Positions 1 to 7,053 of a stretch of DNA of 11,606 bases are shown piece by piece. Origin of the DNA: Caryophanales bacterium UBA6768 (lineage in GTDB: Bacteria > Bacillota > Bacilli > Bacillales_D > Amphibacillaceae). The stretch spans positions 1-11,606 of the forward strand of contig DKGO01000087.1 in assembly GCA_002453315.1 (NCBI GenBank). Reading direction: 5' to 3'. Below the pieces are notes generated by a model. That model saw only the letters and a program-made list of their open reading frames with translations, ran no database searches and had not been told where the DNA came from. Within the stretch, counting starts at the first letter, position 1, and each line of letters opens with the position of its first letter. The position numbers and the translations under genes are program-made.

Positions 1-30
1 CTAAATATTACTATACGAGGGGGCTTTAAC

Positions 31-714
31 ATGACAGAGAAAATTAATGTTTCAAAATTATGTGTTGCCAAGGTGCCTTTTTTTAATCATCTTTCTGATG
101 ATGAAATGTTTAAAGTAGCGGGCAAAAGTAACCATCGCCATTTTAAAAAGGGGGACACCATTTTTAGTGATGGTGATCCATTAGATTATTTATATATCGT
201 TCATCAAGGAAGGGTAAAAATTTATCAACTTTTTGAATCAGGGAAGGAACAGTTGTTGCGGGTGGTCGAACCTGGGGAATTTATGGGAGAATTGGCTCTC
301 TTCACGACAAATACACTCGATAGCTATGCCGAGGCATTGGAGAAAACCGAAATTTGCATGATCCACCGTAGCGATATGCAATCACTATTGAATGAACACC
401 CAACTATTGCCATAAAAATTTTAGAACAATTTAGTAATCGGTTGGATCAAACGGAAAGGTTAGTCGGAGAATTGAGTGCAAAAGATGTGGAGGCAAGAAT
501 TGCAAGCTATTTGTTGGAACTAAGTAATAAGAGTGATTCAGCAAATATTGTATTACCAATGAGTAAAAAGGATCTTGCCTCTTATTTAGGAACAACCCAA
601 GAAACGGTGAGCCGAAGATTTTCGAGTTTCCAAATGAATGGTTGGATTGAGCAAAAAGGCCATCGTGATATTAAAATTATTGATAAGGAAGCACTTGAAT
701 CATTGCCACAATGA
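31..714 (+). CDS. Crp/Fnr-family transcriptional regulator, FLP-like
   Basis: A 227-residue DNA-binding regulator of the Crp/Fnr family. Residues about 16-115 form the cyclic-nucleotide-type beta-roll (VPFFNHLSDDE, then GELALF). A long dimerisation helix follows at about 125-165, and a winged helix-turn-helix at about 178-215 carries the recognition helix TQETVSRRFSSF. Its E-x-x-S-R pattern is the one FNR uses to read TTGAT half-sites. The R-S/T pair that holds cAMP in CRP is replaced by D-S, so cAMP is an unlikely ligand. The only cysteines are C11 and C109. That is too few for an FNR-type 4Fe-4S cluster, but the spacing resembles the cysteine pair of lactobacillal FLP. The ATG start is preceded by AGGGGG (18-23) at good spacing. 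Family assignment is firm; the signal sensed and the targets are inferred. Any upstream gene lies outside the window. Confidence 0.93.
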   Translation: MTEKINVSKLCVAKVPFFNHLSDDEMFKVAGKSNHRHFKKGDTIFSDGDPLDYLYIVHQGRVKIYQLFESGKEQLLRVVEPGEFMGELALFTTNTLDSYAEALEKTEICMIHRSDMQSLLNEHPTIAIKILEQFSNRLDQTERLVGELSAKDVEARIASYLLELSNKSDSANIVLPMSKKDLASYLGTTQETVSRRFSSFQMNGWIEQKGHRDIKIIDKEALESLPQ

Positions 715-726
715 TGTGCTTTTTTT
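691..726 (+). terminator. Rho-independent terminator overlapping the regulator's stop codon
   Basis: ATCATTG (699-705) pairs with CAATGAT (709-715) around a CCA loop. An outer GCAC (691-694) can pair with GTGC (716-719), and a run of seven T follows (720-726). The stem includes the TGA stop of the Crp/Fnr gene, so the hairpin ends that transcript at once. Confidence 0.85.
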
Positions 727-966
727 ATTCGAGAGGTTCAGGATAATTAGTACTTGCCCGGCTGAAAATGCCTATAATGCGATCTTCAAAGGTATATTTG
801 GCTCTTGCTCATCTGAATTTTGCTTTTTTTTCTGTTTTTCGGACAGGCATCCGGCACTTGCTCCGATGAAAATACCGAAAATTCGAATTTCAAATGAACA
901 ACGACAACCTACTCAGCCTAAAATGCAAATAATAATATAATTTTCAAAGGTGCATCATTGTTGCAT
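727..966. other. Gene-free stretch with no recognisable content
   Basis: About 240 bases after the regulator's terminator hold no convincing gene on either strand. The open frames that cross it are short, have no ribosome binding site and have improbable composition. A TATAAT at 773-778 has no -35 partner at workable spacing. Decayed sequence is possible, but no parent gene is recognised. Confidence 0.5.
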
Positions 967-1142
967 CGCTCTTAAATGCGGATACTTCGCACTTAAACGT
1001 TATTTGCCGCTCTTAAACTGATTTGAACGCACATAAGCCTGATTCATCGCACATAAAAGTAGTTTATCGCTCTTAAATTGAATTGAACGCTCATAAATGA
1101 TAGTCCATCACACTGTCCTTATACCGTTTTTTCGCTCTTAAA
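967..1142. repeat. Array of CGCWCWTAAA decamers at ~20-bp spacing
   Basis: The decamer CGC(T/A)C(T/A)TAAA recurs at 967, 988, 1008, 1028 (last base G), 1048, 1068, 1088 and 1133, with a decayed copy at about 1109. The steps are 21, 20, 20, 20, 20, 20, 21 and 24 bases. The ten bases between copies are AT-rich and not conserved. The array sits between the terminators of two convergent transcription units and encodes nothing visible. Its function is unknown. Confidence 0.85.
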
Positions 1143-1170
1143 ACTTACATAAATTAATTCATGCACACAT

Positions 1171-1208
1171 ATAAAAACAATCAGCCCCTTCTACAAAAAG
1201 GACTGATT
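1171..1208 (-). terminator. Terminator of the exporter operon
   Basis: Read on the minus strand just after the permease stop, AATCAG (1208-1203) and CCTT pair with AAGG and CTGATT (1184-1179). GTTTTTATAT follows (to about 1171). The position, 19 bases past the stop codon, fits the end of the three-gene operon. Confidence 0.8.
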
Positions 1209-1226
1209 ATTTCACTTTTTAGCTTT

Positions 1227-2426
1227 CTACTCATATCGTAATGACTCTATCGGGTCGAGTCTTGATGCTTTGTTTGCTGGTAATAGTCCGAAGACTATTC
1301 CAATTAACATCGAAAACAATATTCCGCCGATGATGACTGGCAATGATACTAATGGTGGCCAGCCTGCGAAATGGGATACGATAAAGGCGACTCCTGTTCC
1401 AATTCCCATGCCGATTAATCCACCAATTAAGGTTAAGGTCATTGATTCTATTAAAAATTGGAATAGAATTTGTCCTCTTGTTGCGCCTAGTGACATGCGA
1501 ATACCGATTTCACGGGTTCTTTCAGTGACTGATACGAGCATGATGTTCATGACTCCGATACCACCTACTAGGAGCGAGACTCCTGCGATACTGCTAATTA
1601 TTATTGTCATGATGCGGGTAATTTGACCAATTCCTTGGGCGATTTCTTCCATATTAATAATTTGGTAGGCATCTTCATAGCCATATTTATGATTTAATAG
1701 TTCAGCTGCTTTTTCTCCAGCAGTTTGGACTTCGTCTGGTCCAATGGCTTTAATTGCTACTCCTGTAATGGAGTAACTTGCGAATACGGCTTGCCATGTT
1801 TTTAATGGTAAATAAATCGTATTAGAACCGAAGCTAAAAATACTTTCATCACTTTTAATGACGCCAACAATTTCAACTGGCTGATTTTTTATATAGATTA
1901 CCTTACCTAATAGTTCGTCATCATCTTCTTCTAACAAGTCTTCTGCAATGTTGTCAGATACAATCGCTACTCGATCTCCACTTAAAAAATCGGCTGCCAC
2001 TAAATTTCTTCCAGTCTCAATATCTAATCCTTCCACATCAAGATATGATTGATTAATTCCCATAATCATACCGTCGGTATTATTTTGTCGGTAGGATATT
2101 TTTGCCGAATCAGAGCTCGTCGCAACAACACTTTCCACTTCTTTTATTGTTTCCAAATCGGTAATATCATCTTGTATAAAGGCATCTTCATATAAAATAT
2201 TTGGGTTTGCCTCAATTTCTTCATCAGAAGGCATATAAAAAAGTTCTATCGTATTCGCACTTCCTGTAAATTGGGACTTTAACACTGCCTCCCCACCTTG
2301 ACCAATGGCGACGACCGCAATGACTGAACCGACACCGATAATAATCCCGAGCATCGTTAACATTGAACGTAACATATGTGCACGGAGAGAGGCGAATGCC
2401 ATTTTAATATTTTCTATCACACTCAC
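1227..2426 (-). CDS. yknZ: MacB/YknZ-type ABC transporter permease
   Basis: A 399-residue permease of the MacB/FtsX-like class, close in length to Bacillus subtilis YknZ. It has an amino-terminal membrane helix (about 16-41), a large extracytoplasmic MacB core domain (about 42-260) and three carboxy-terminal helices (about 272-297, 322-350 and 358-383). It ends with the cytoplasmic tail NKASRLDPIESLRYE typical of the family. The motif VTERTREIGIRMSLGAT after the second helix is the characteristic FtsX coupling segment. The start is GTG inside a GTGA overlap with the ATPase stop, preceded by GAGGTGAG. It is the last gene of the operon and forms the membrane channel or mechanotransmission part with its two upstream partners. 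The substrate cannot be deduced. YknXYZ (with YknW) in B. subtilis protects against the SdpC toxin; the symbol denotes similarity only. Confidence 0.92.
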   Translation of the reverse strand: MSVIENIKMAFASLRAHMLRSMLTMLGIIIGVGSVIAVVAIGQGGEAVLKSQFTGSANTIELFYMPSDEEIEANPNILYEDAFIQDDITDLETIKEVESVVATSSDSAKISYRQNNTDGMIMGINQSYLDVEGLDIETGRNLVAADFLSGDRVAIVSDNIAEDLLEEDDDELLGKVIYIKNQPVEIVGVIKSDESIFSFGSNTIYLPLKTWQAVFASYSITGVAIKAIGPDEVQTAGEKAAELLNHKYGYEDAYQIINMEEIAQGIGQITRIMTIIISSIAGVSLLVGGIGVMNIMLVSVTERTREIGIRMSLGATRGQILFQFLIESMTLTLIGGLIGMGIGTGVAFIVSHFAGWPPLVSLPVIIGGILFSMLIGIVFGLLPANKASRLDPIESLRYE

Positions 2427-3232
2427 TTTTCTCTCACCTCGTTTGGCGTTTGTTCATCGGCATTATTGATGACACCATTGTCATTGTTATCATCAATGGA
2501 CTTTTCAGGCCCACTTGCATGATCATCTACTAATCTAGCTAATGTGCCTGCGGAAACGACAGATTCAGCTGAAGTTAACATGCCATCCCTAACGAAAATG
2601 GTTCGTCCAGCATAACTAGCAATTTCCGCTTCATGTGTGACAACGATTACTGTCGTTCCATCCTGCTGATTTAACATCGTAAACATATCCATTATTTGCT
2701 TACCTGTTTCCGAATCTAATGCTCCTGTTGGTTCATCCGCTAAAATGATGTCTGGGTTGTTAACAATTGCTCGAGCAATCGCCACCCGTTGCTTCTGTCC
2801 ACCAGATAATGCATTTGGTAAATGGTCAAGTCGATCGGCTAAATCTACTTTTTTCAATGCTTCAAGGGCTCTTTCTGACCGTTCTTTTTTACCAACCCCG
2901 GCATAAATCATTGGTAATTCGACATTTTGTAAAGCATTTAATCGGGGCAAAAGTTGAAATTGCTGAAAAACGAAGCCAATGGATTTATTCCGTACCTCTG
3001 CCAATTCTTTTTCATTATAGTGTGACACAAGTTTTTCCCGTAAAAAATACTTACCCACGGATGGCTTATCCAAGCAACCGATAATATTCATTAATGTTGA
3101 TTTCCCAGAGCCAGAAGGTCCCATGATTGCAACAAATTCGCCATGATTGATGTGCAAATTAATATCGTGAAGGACAACTAAATTTTCCCCGGCAACGGGA
3201 TAACGCTTAGCGACATCTGTTAACTTAATCAT
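2423..3232 (-). CDS. yknY: ABC transporter ATP-binding protein, MacB/LolD/YknY type
   Basis: A 269-residue ATPase that powers the exporter from the cytoplasmic face. Visible motifs in order are Walker [10 protein letters not shown] (about 39-47), the Q-loop in [15 protein letters not shown], the signature [14 protein letters not shown] (about 142-155), Walker [13 protein letters not shown] and the H-loop VTHE. The nucleotide-binding domain ends near residue 220, as in the usual ~230-residue family members. About 40 further residues follow, rich in Asp, Asn and Glu, with no recognised domain. The ATG start overlaps the stop of the membrane fusion protein gene (ATGA), and its own stop overlaps the permease start, so the three are probably translated in a coupled way. 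Confidence 0.94.
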   Translation of the reverse strand: MIKLTDVAKRYPVAGENLVVLHDINLHINHGEFVAIMGPSGSGKSTLMNIIGCLDKPSVGKYFLREKLVSHYNEKELAEVRNKSIGFVFQQFQLLPRLNALQNVELPMIYAGVGKKERSERALEALKKVDLADRLDHLPNALSGGQKQRVAIARAIVNNPDIILADEPTGALDSETGKQIMDMFTMLNQQDGTTVIVVTHEAEIASYAGRTIFVRDGMLTSAESVVSAGTLARLVDDHASGPEKSIDDNNDNGVINNADEQTPNEVREK

Positions 3233-4326
3233 TGTAATGTCACTTCCACTCCATCTACAATTTCATCTGACGGATCCAAGATGACTTTGTCACCGGGACC
3301 AATCCCTTCTTTTATTTCCATTAAATCATTACTGACAATTCCTATTTTCACCTCGACCCTTTTAGCCTTGTTATCTTCAACAATGTAGACAAAGTTTTCT
3401 TTATCTTCTTGTTTTACGGCTGTTAGTGGAATTGCATCAACTTCTTCTTCTCTAATCACAATATCCATCACCATACTAAACCCAGGCTTTACATCAATTT
3501 TATCCGTCACTTTCACTTGTATAGGATAAAGCACACTTCCATTATCATCCATACTAGCCCCAGAACCATCTTCCGGTAAATCACTAATAAAACTTACCTC
3601 CCCTTGCCACTCTTCATCTGCCACTGCTTCTGAGGTAAGCCAAACATTTTGACCAGTAGCAATTTTTAATGTATCAAATTGTGATACTGATCCTTTCACG
3701 ACCATATTATCTAAAGAACCGATATGGATAATCGACTGTTCATTCATTTGCCCTTGAGAATTTGGGTGTTCATTGACAGATAATACAGTCCCGTCAAACT
3801 CCGCATAAATGATTAATTCTTCTACATCTTTCTCTAGCGATTCTTTTTGTATATTCGCTCGCTTCAACTCAATATTTTGCATTTGTTGTTGTAACTTAAT
3901 CTCATCATGTTCTTCCTGAAGAAATTCATTTTCTTTATCTTTAGCTAGCTCTTTATCAATTTTGTCATGTTTCTTTTTAATGGAAGCAATTTCAAGATAC
4001 AACGAATCCATTTGAAGTTCGATTTGCTCTTGCTCTAGTGCTAACTGTTTATTTTCATACCGAAGAAGTTGATCTCCTTTCTTGATTTTATCTCCTTCTT
4101 TTACAAAAATTTCAGCAATTTCCCCTTTTTCCTGTTCACGATAAACGAACTGTTCATCATGTATTTTTAATGTCCCTGGTGTCATGACAGTTTCTTCAAC
4201 AATTTCCTTTTTAAGCTCCGTTGTTTCAACAACAATGCTAGTTCCGTGGGTACTTTTCCAAATATTAATCCCAACAATAATTACAATTAAAAGTGCGACC
4301 CCTATAGCTATCCAAATCTTTTTCAT
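3229..4326 (-). CDS. yknX: Membrane fusion protein of ABC exporter, HlyD/YknX type
   Basis: A 365-residue periplasmic-adaptor-like subunit that, in Gram-positives, sits on the outer face of the membrane and docks on a MacB-type permease. It has an amino-terminal membrane anchor (about 4-24) and a first lipoyl/barrel segment with GEIAEIFVKEGDKIKKGDQL (about 68-87). A heptad-rich, highly charged coiled-coil hairpin follows (about 92-168), then the second lipoyl half (GTVLSVNEHPNSQGQ), a beta-barrel domain and a membrane-proximal domain ending VEVTLQ. Its length is close to YknX. The ATG is preceded by AGGTGG at good spacing, and a sigma-A-like promoter lies about 45 bases further up. It is the first gene of the operon. 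A yknW-like Yip1 gene, present in the B. subtilis operon, is absent here. Confidence 0.9.
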   Translation of the reverse strand: MKKIWIAIGVALLIVIIVGINIWKSTHGTSIVVETTELKKEIVEETVMTPGTLKIHDEQFVYREQEKGEIAEIFVKEGDKIKKGDQLLRYENKQLALEQEQIELQMDSLYLEIASIKKKHDKIDKELAKDKENEFLQEEHDEIKLQQQMQNIELKRANIQKESLEKDVEELIIYAEFDGTVLSVNEHPNSQGQMNEQSIIHIGSLDNMVVKGSVSQFDTLKIATGQNVWLTSEAVADEEWQGEVSFISDLPEDGSGASMDDNGSVLYPIQVKVTDKIDVKPGFSMVMDIVIREEEVDAIPLTAVKQEDKENFVYIVEDNKAKRVEVKIGIVSNDLMEIKEGIGPGDKVILDPSDEIVDGVEVTLQ

Positions 4327-4367
4327 TTTCTACCACCTATCTAAACTAATCGTTATTTCATTACATC

Positions 4368-4396
4368 ATCATACACACCTTTTAAAATTGTAACAA
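4368..4396 (-). promoter_or_regulatory. Predicted sigma-A promoter of the exporter operon
   Basis: On the minus strand, TTGTTA (4396-4391), a 17-base spacer and TATGAT (4373-4368) lie about 42 bases before the ATG of the membrane fusion protein gene. This predicts a transcript start near 4361. It falls in the short gap after the small membrane protein gene, so the exporter may be transcribed both on its own and by read-through. Confidence 0.6.
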
Positions 4397-4428
4397 AGTT
4401 TAGACAAGTTTTCTATGAAATTTCCAAA

Positions 4429-4863
4429 CTAATTTTCCCCAGTACTCATTGTTTCATATAAATGCTTAAAAAAGGATTCATCCATTCCTTCACCTTTAAC
4501 GCTATACACTTTATGGTCAATCATCACTTCACTACCATAAGGAATGATATAGCTAGTATTATTTTTTTCACGAAAATAAATCATTCTTGTCTTTAATGGC
4601 ATATAGGAAGTTTCATCATTTACTAACCGTTTATAATGTCGGGATGCAAAATAATCGATGGTTTCGTTAATGACCTCTGGATCTTCTGAACTGACATAAG
4701 TTCCTTCGAAATCACTCATTTCAATTTCAACAATATTGTCTGTTTTGACCTGTAATGTCTCCCCAAAATCCATGACACGATATTCTCCTCGTTGATGACT
4801 TAACATCAACAGCTGCACTAAACTGACAATAAGTAATAATAATAACAAGTAATTACGATCCAT
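4429..4863 (-). CDS. Small membrane-anchored protein of unknown function
   Basis: I do not recognise this 144-residue protein. A hydrophobic segment (NYLLLLLLIVSLVQLLML, about 4-21) acts as an uncleaved anchor or signal peptide, with no lipobox. About 120 residues follow that alternate short strands and charged helices and were probably placed outside the membrane. GTG codons at 4875 and 4872 open the same frame four residues earlier. The AAAGGTGG that would serve as ribosome binding site overlaps those GTGs and sits 7-8 bases before the ATG at 4861-4863, so I prefer the ATG. It is co-directional with the exporter operon 102 bases downstream, with no clear terminator between them, so an accessory role is possible but unproven. 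An FNR-type palindrome lies about 80 bases upstream. Confidence 0.75.
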   Translation of the reverse strand: MDRNYLLLLLLIVSLVQLLMLSHQRGEYRVMDFGETLQVKTDNIVEIEMSDFEGTYVSSEDPEVINETIDYFASRHYKRLVNDETSYMPLKTRMIYFREKNNTSYIIPYGSEVMIDHKVYSVKGEGMDESFFKHLYETMSTGEN

Positions 4864-4939
4864 CGAAGTCACCACCTTTAAATCTTCTTATACTAAATCT
4901 TACCTTGATACCATTTTCTAATTTTAGGGAAAAAATTCA

Positions 4940-4953
4940 TTGATGTACATCAA
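4940..4953. promoter_or_regulatory. Perfect FNR-type operator palindrome
   Basis: TTGATGTACATCAA is an exact match to the TTGAT-N4-ATCAA recognition consensus of FNR-class regulators and is perfectly symmetric. It lies in the region between the divergent small membrane protein gene and the glutamate-synthase-like gene. No sigma-A promoter is placed well enough on either strand to tell activation from repression or which gene it serves. The Crp/Fnr protein at the start of the window has the matching recognition helix, which makes it a candidate binder by inference. Confidence 0.6.
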
Positions 4954-4984
4954 CTCTATTGTTTATTGTTAGTTTAACCTATTT

Positions 4985-5092
4985 GGCAAATTTTTTTAAA
5001 AATTGCCTTCTGAATTAAAATAGCCATCATAAACATTATGGCTAGATCAATAAAGGATCATTCTTTCAATCTATTTAATGCTAAAATAGCAT
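4985..5092. repeat. Three consecutive inverted repeats upstream of the glutamate-synthase-like gene
   Basis: GGCAA (4985-4989) pairs with TTGCC (5003-5007), and the pairing continues through T/A tracts with one mismatch. TAGCCAT (5021-5027) pairs with ATGGCTA (5038-5044) across 10 bases. ATGCTA (5078-5083) pairs with TAGCAT (5087-5092) across AAA. None is followed by a T run in the plus direction, so they look more like operators or leader structures than terminators. With the FNR-type palindrome they fill most of the roughly 300-base gene-free region. Confidence 0.6.
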
Positions 5093-5167
5093 CGTTGTTA
5101 TGCCTTTTTTAGATAATGGGGAATATCACTTACATAATTTCATATAGATGTTACTATATTACTAGGG

Positions 5168-6991
5168 GTGATAAAACTGGATATATTCATGTCGATTTTT
5201 GAACTTTTGCCATTAATTATTTTTTATGGTGCTATTATTCTAATTATTTATATTTACATTAAGGATAAATTCCAAAACCAACATTCAATTTTAAAAACAC
5301 ATCCAGTGCTAGGAAGATTACGTTATATTTTTGAAATGATTGGTCCAGAATTTAGACAATATTGGTTTTTGAACGATAAGGAAGGAAGACCAATTGATCG
5401 TGATACACAAGAAACGATTGCGAAAGCTGGGAAATACGCCAATACCGTAATGGGCTTTGGCTCTAAAAGAGATTTTTCTAAAACAGGTTTTTATTTAACG
5501 AATTCAATGTTCCCTTTAAATACTGATGAATTAAGTGTGGATAATAACAATTTAATTCATACATTCCAATATCAAATTGTCAATGAAACGATTGCGAAAC
5601 GGAAAGAAAAACGTAATCTTGTAAAATTGAAACCGTGGTATTTAACGAAAGAAAATGAAATTGTCATTGGAAAAACGCGTAAAAATCCATTTCATGTGAA
5701 AGGATTAATTGGCGTATCTGCCATGAGTTATGGGGCACTTTCTAAAAGTGCCGTGAAAACTTTGTCGCAAGGTGTTGCAATCAGTGGTGGTAGTTACATG
5801 AATACGGGCGAAGGTGGCATTTCACCTTACCATTTATCGAAAATTTTCCAAGTTGTCAATCCAAAAGAAGAATATGTCGACAATTTTTCCGAAGAAATTG
5901 TCGATTACGTTAAAAGATACCCAAATTGTTCTAATTTTGATTTAGAGGAACGTTTTGGTAAAGGAATTAACTCCCATTTAAATAGTTTAATTGAAGATGG
6001 TACGTTGGAAGAAAAGCATGCAGATTTAATCTTCCAAGTTGGTTCAGGTCTATTTGGTGCTAGAAAAGACGGTGTATATTGTGAGGAAACTTTTCTGTCA
6101 AATGCACTAAAACCCGAGGTCAAGGCAATTGAAATTAAACTTGCCCAAGGTGCAAAAGTTCGTGGGGGCAAATTACCTAAAGAAAAAATCACCGAAGAAA
6201 TTGCTACCATTCGTGGTGTAGAGATGGGGAAAGATGTTGAAAGCCCTAACCGATTTCCGCTTTTTTCTAATATGGAAGAATTATTTAAATTAATTACCCA
6301 TTGGCAGGAAATCACCGGTAAACCAATTGGCATAAAAGTTGTTGCAGGTGACGGTAGCTCCTTTGAAGAATTAGCCAATTATATGCAAAATACCGGTGAT
6401 GGACCAGACTTCATTTCTATTGATGGTGCCGAAGGAGGTACCGGTGCAACATATCAGGAAATGGCAGACAGCTTGGGACTTCCTATCAACTCTGGAATCC
6501 ATATTTTAAATAAAACGTTACACGATTATGGTGTCCGTGATCGGGTTAAAATTATTGCATCTGGGATGTTATCAACTTCAGATAGGATGGCAGTTGCTTT
6601 GGCACTTGGTGCTGATTTAATTTATGTCGCCCGTGCTGCGATGAATACTGTTGGTTGTATTAATGCAGCTAGATGCCATACGAATTTATGTCCCGTTGGA
6701 ATTACATCACACTTACCACACTTAGAAGCTGGCATTGTTGTTTCTGAAAAACGTTATCGAACAGCCAACTATTTAAGAACGATGCGTGAAGGCTTGTACA
6801 TGTTAGGGGCATCATGTGGTATCGATACGCCAACGAAATTTAATGCAAATCATATAACGATTAGAGAAGCAAATAATGAAGTGAAAAAATTAGAAAAATT
6901 AATTGCCACAGGGGATAGCCAAGCAACAACAGAAATAAATGTTGACTTGGAAAGTGAAGTTGCCGAGAAACAAAAAGCGATTAGTAGCTAA
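5168..6991 (+). CDS. Membrane-anchored FMN/Fe-S glutamate-synthase-like oxidoreductase (YerD-like)
   Basis: Up to 607 residues, built on the central and FMN-binding barrel of glutamate synthase large subunits but without the amidotransferase domain. An amino-terminal membrane helix lies at about 15-33. Hallmarks follow: GVSAMSYGALSKSAV (about 182-196), NTGEGGISPYHL (about 212-223), GGKLPKEKI, IRGVEMGKDVESPNR, IGIKVVAGDG, SIDGAEGGTGAT and IIASGMLSTSDRMAVALALGAD. The cysteines C497, C503 and C508 (C-x5-C-x4-C, ending CHTNLCPVG) are the 3Fe-4S ligands of this family. Compared with the B. subtilis homologue YerD (about 525 residues), it carries an extra ~50-residue segment near 236-286 and a charged tail. 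The true substrate of these stand-alone proteins is not established. The start is uncertain: GTG 5168 overlaps the likely ribosome binding site AGGGG (5164-5168), the first ATG (5189) is too far from it, and a CTG at 5177 has the ideal spacing. Confidence 0.92.
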   Translation: MIKLDIFMSIFELLPLIIFYGAIILIIYIYIKDKFQNQHSILKTHPVLGRLRYIFEMIGPEFRQYWFLNDKEGRPIDRDTQETIAKAGKYANTVMGFGSKRDFSKTGFYLTNSMFPLNTDELSVDNNNLIHTFQYQIVNETIAKRKEKRNLVKLKPWYLTKENEIVIGKTRKNPFHVKGLIGVSAMSYGALSKSAVKTLSQGVAISGGSYMNTGEGGISPYHLSKIFQVVNPKEEYVDNFSEEIVDYVKRYPNCSNFDLEERFGKGINSHLNSLIEDGTLEEKHADLIFQVGSGLFGARKDGVYCEETFLSNALKPEVKAIEIKLAQGAKVRGGKLPKEKITEEIATIRGVEMGKDVESPNRFPLFSNMEELFKLITHWQEITGKPIGIKVVAGDGSSFEELANYMQNTGDGPDFISIDGAEGGTGATYQEMADSLGLPINSGIHILNKTLHDYGVRDRVKIIASGMLSTSDRMAVALALGADLIYVARAAMNTVGCINAARCHTNLCPVGITSHLPHLEAGIVVSEKRYRTANYLRTMREGLYMLGASCGIDTPTKFNANHITIREANNEVKKLEKLIATGDSQATTEINVDLESEVAEKQKAISS

Positions 6992-7008
6992 GGGATTTAA
7001 TAATTGAG

Positions 7009-7038
7009 AAGGATTTGCCTCGATAGCAAATCCTTTTT
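7009..7038 (+). terminator. Strong terminator of the glutamate-synthase-like gene
   Basis: AAGGATTTGC (7009-7018) pairs perfectly with GCAAATCCTT (7026-7035) across a 7-base loop and is followed by TTTG. It lies 17 bases after the stop codon. On the minus strand the T-tract is poor, so it mainly serves the plus-strand gene, though it could also stop the converging small genes. Confidence 0.88.
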
Positions 7039-7053
7039 GTTTGCCCAAACTAG

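Noticed and set aside
31..714. Fe-S cluster FNR or cAMP-binding CRP
   Set aside because: Only two cysteines are present, no terminal cysteine cluster exists, and the Arg-Ser/Thr pair for cAMP is missing.
754..778. Promoter made of TTGCCC and TATAAT
   Set aside because: The spacer is only 13 bases and no gene follows on the plus strand.
638..940. Plus-strand open frame of 100 codons after the regulator
   Set aside because: It begins inside the regulator gene in another frame, runs through its terminator, has no ribosome binding site and has low-complexity composition.
967..1142. CRISPR array
   Set aside because: The repeats are only 10 bases with 10-base intervals; neither matches CRISPR repeat or spacer lengths, and no cas gene is present.
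4429..4863. A YknW homologue completing the exporter
   Set aside because: YknW is a Yip1-family protein with several membrane helices; this protein has one amino-terminal hydrophobic segment only.
5905..6378. Antisense open frame of 157 codons
   Set aside because: It lies wholly inside the conserved glutamate-synthase-like gene and has no ribosome binding site or recognisable domain.
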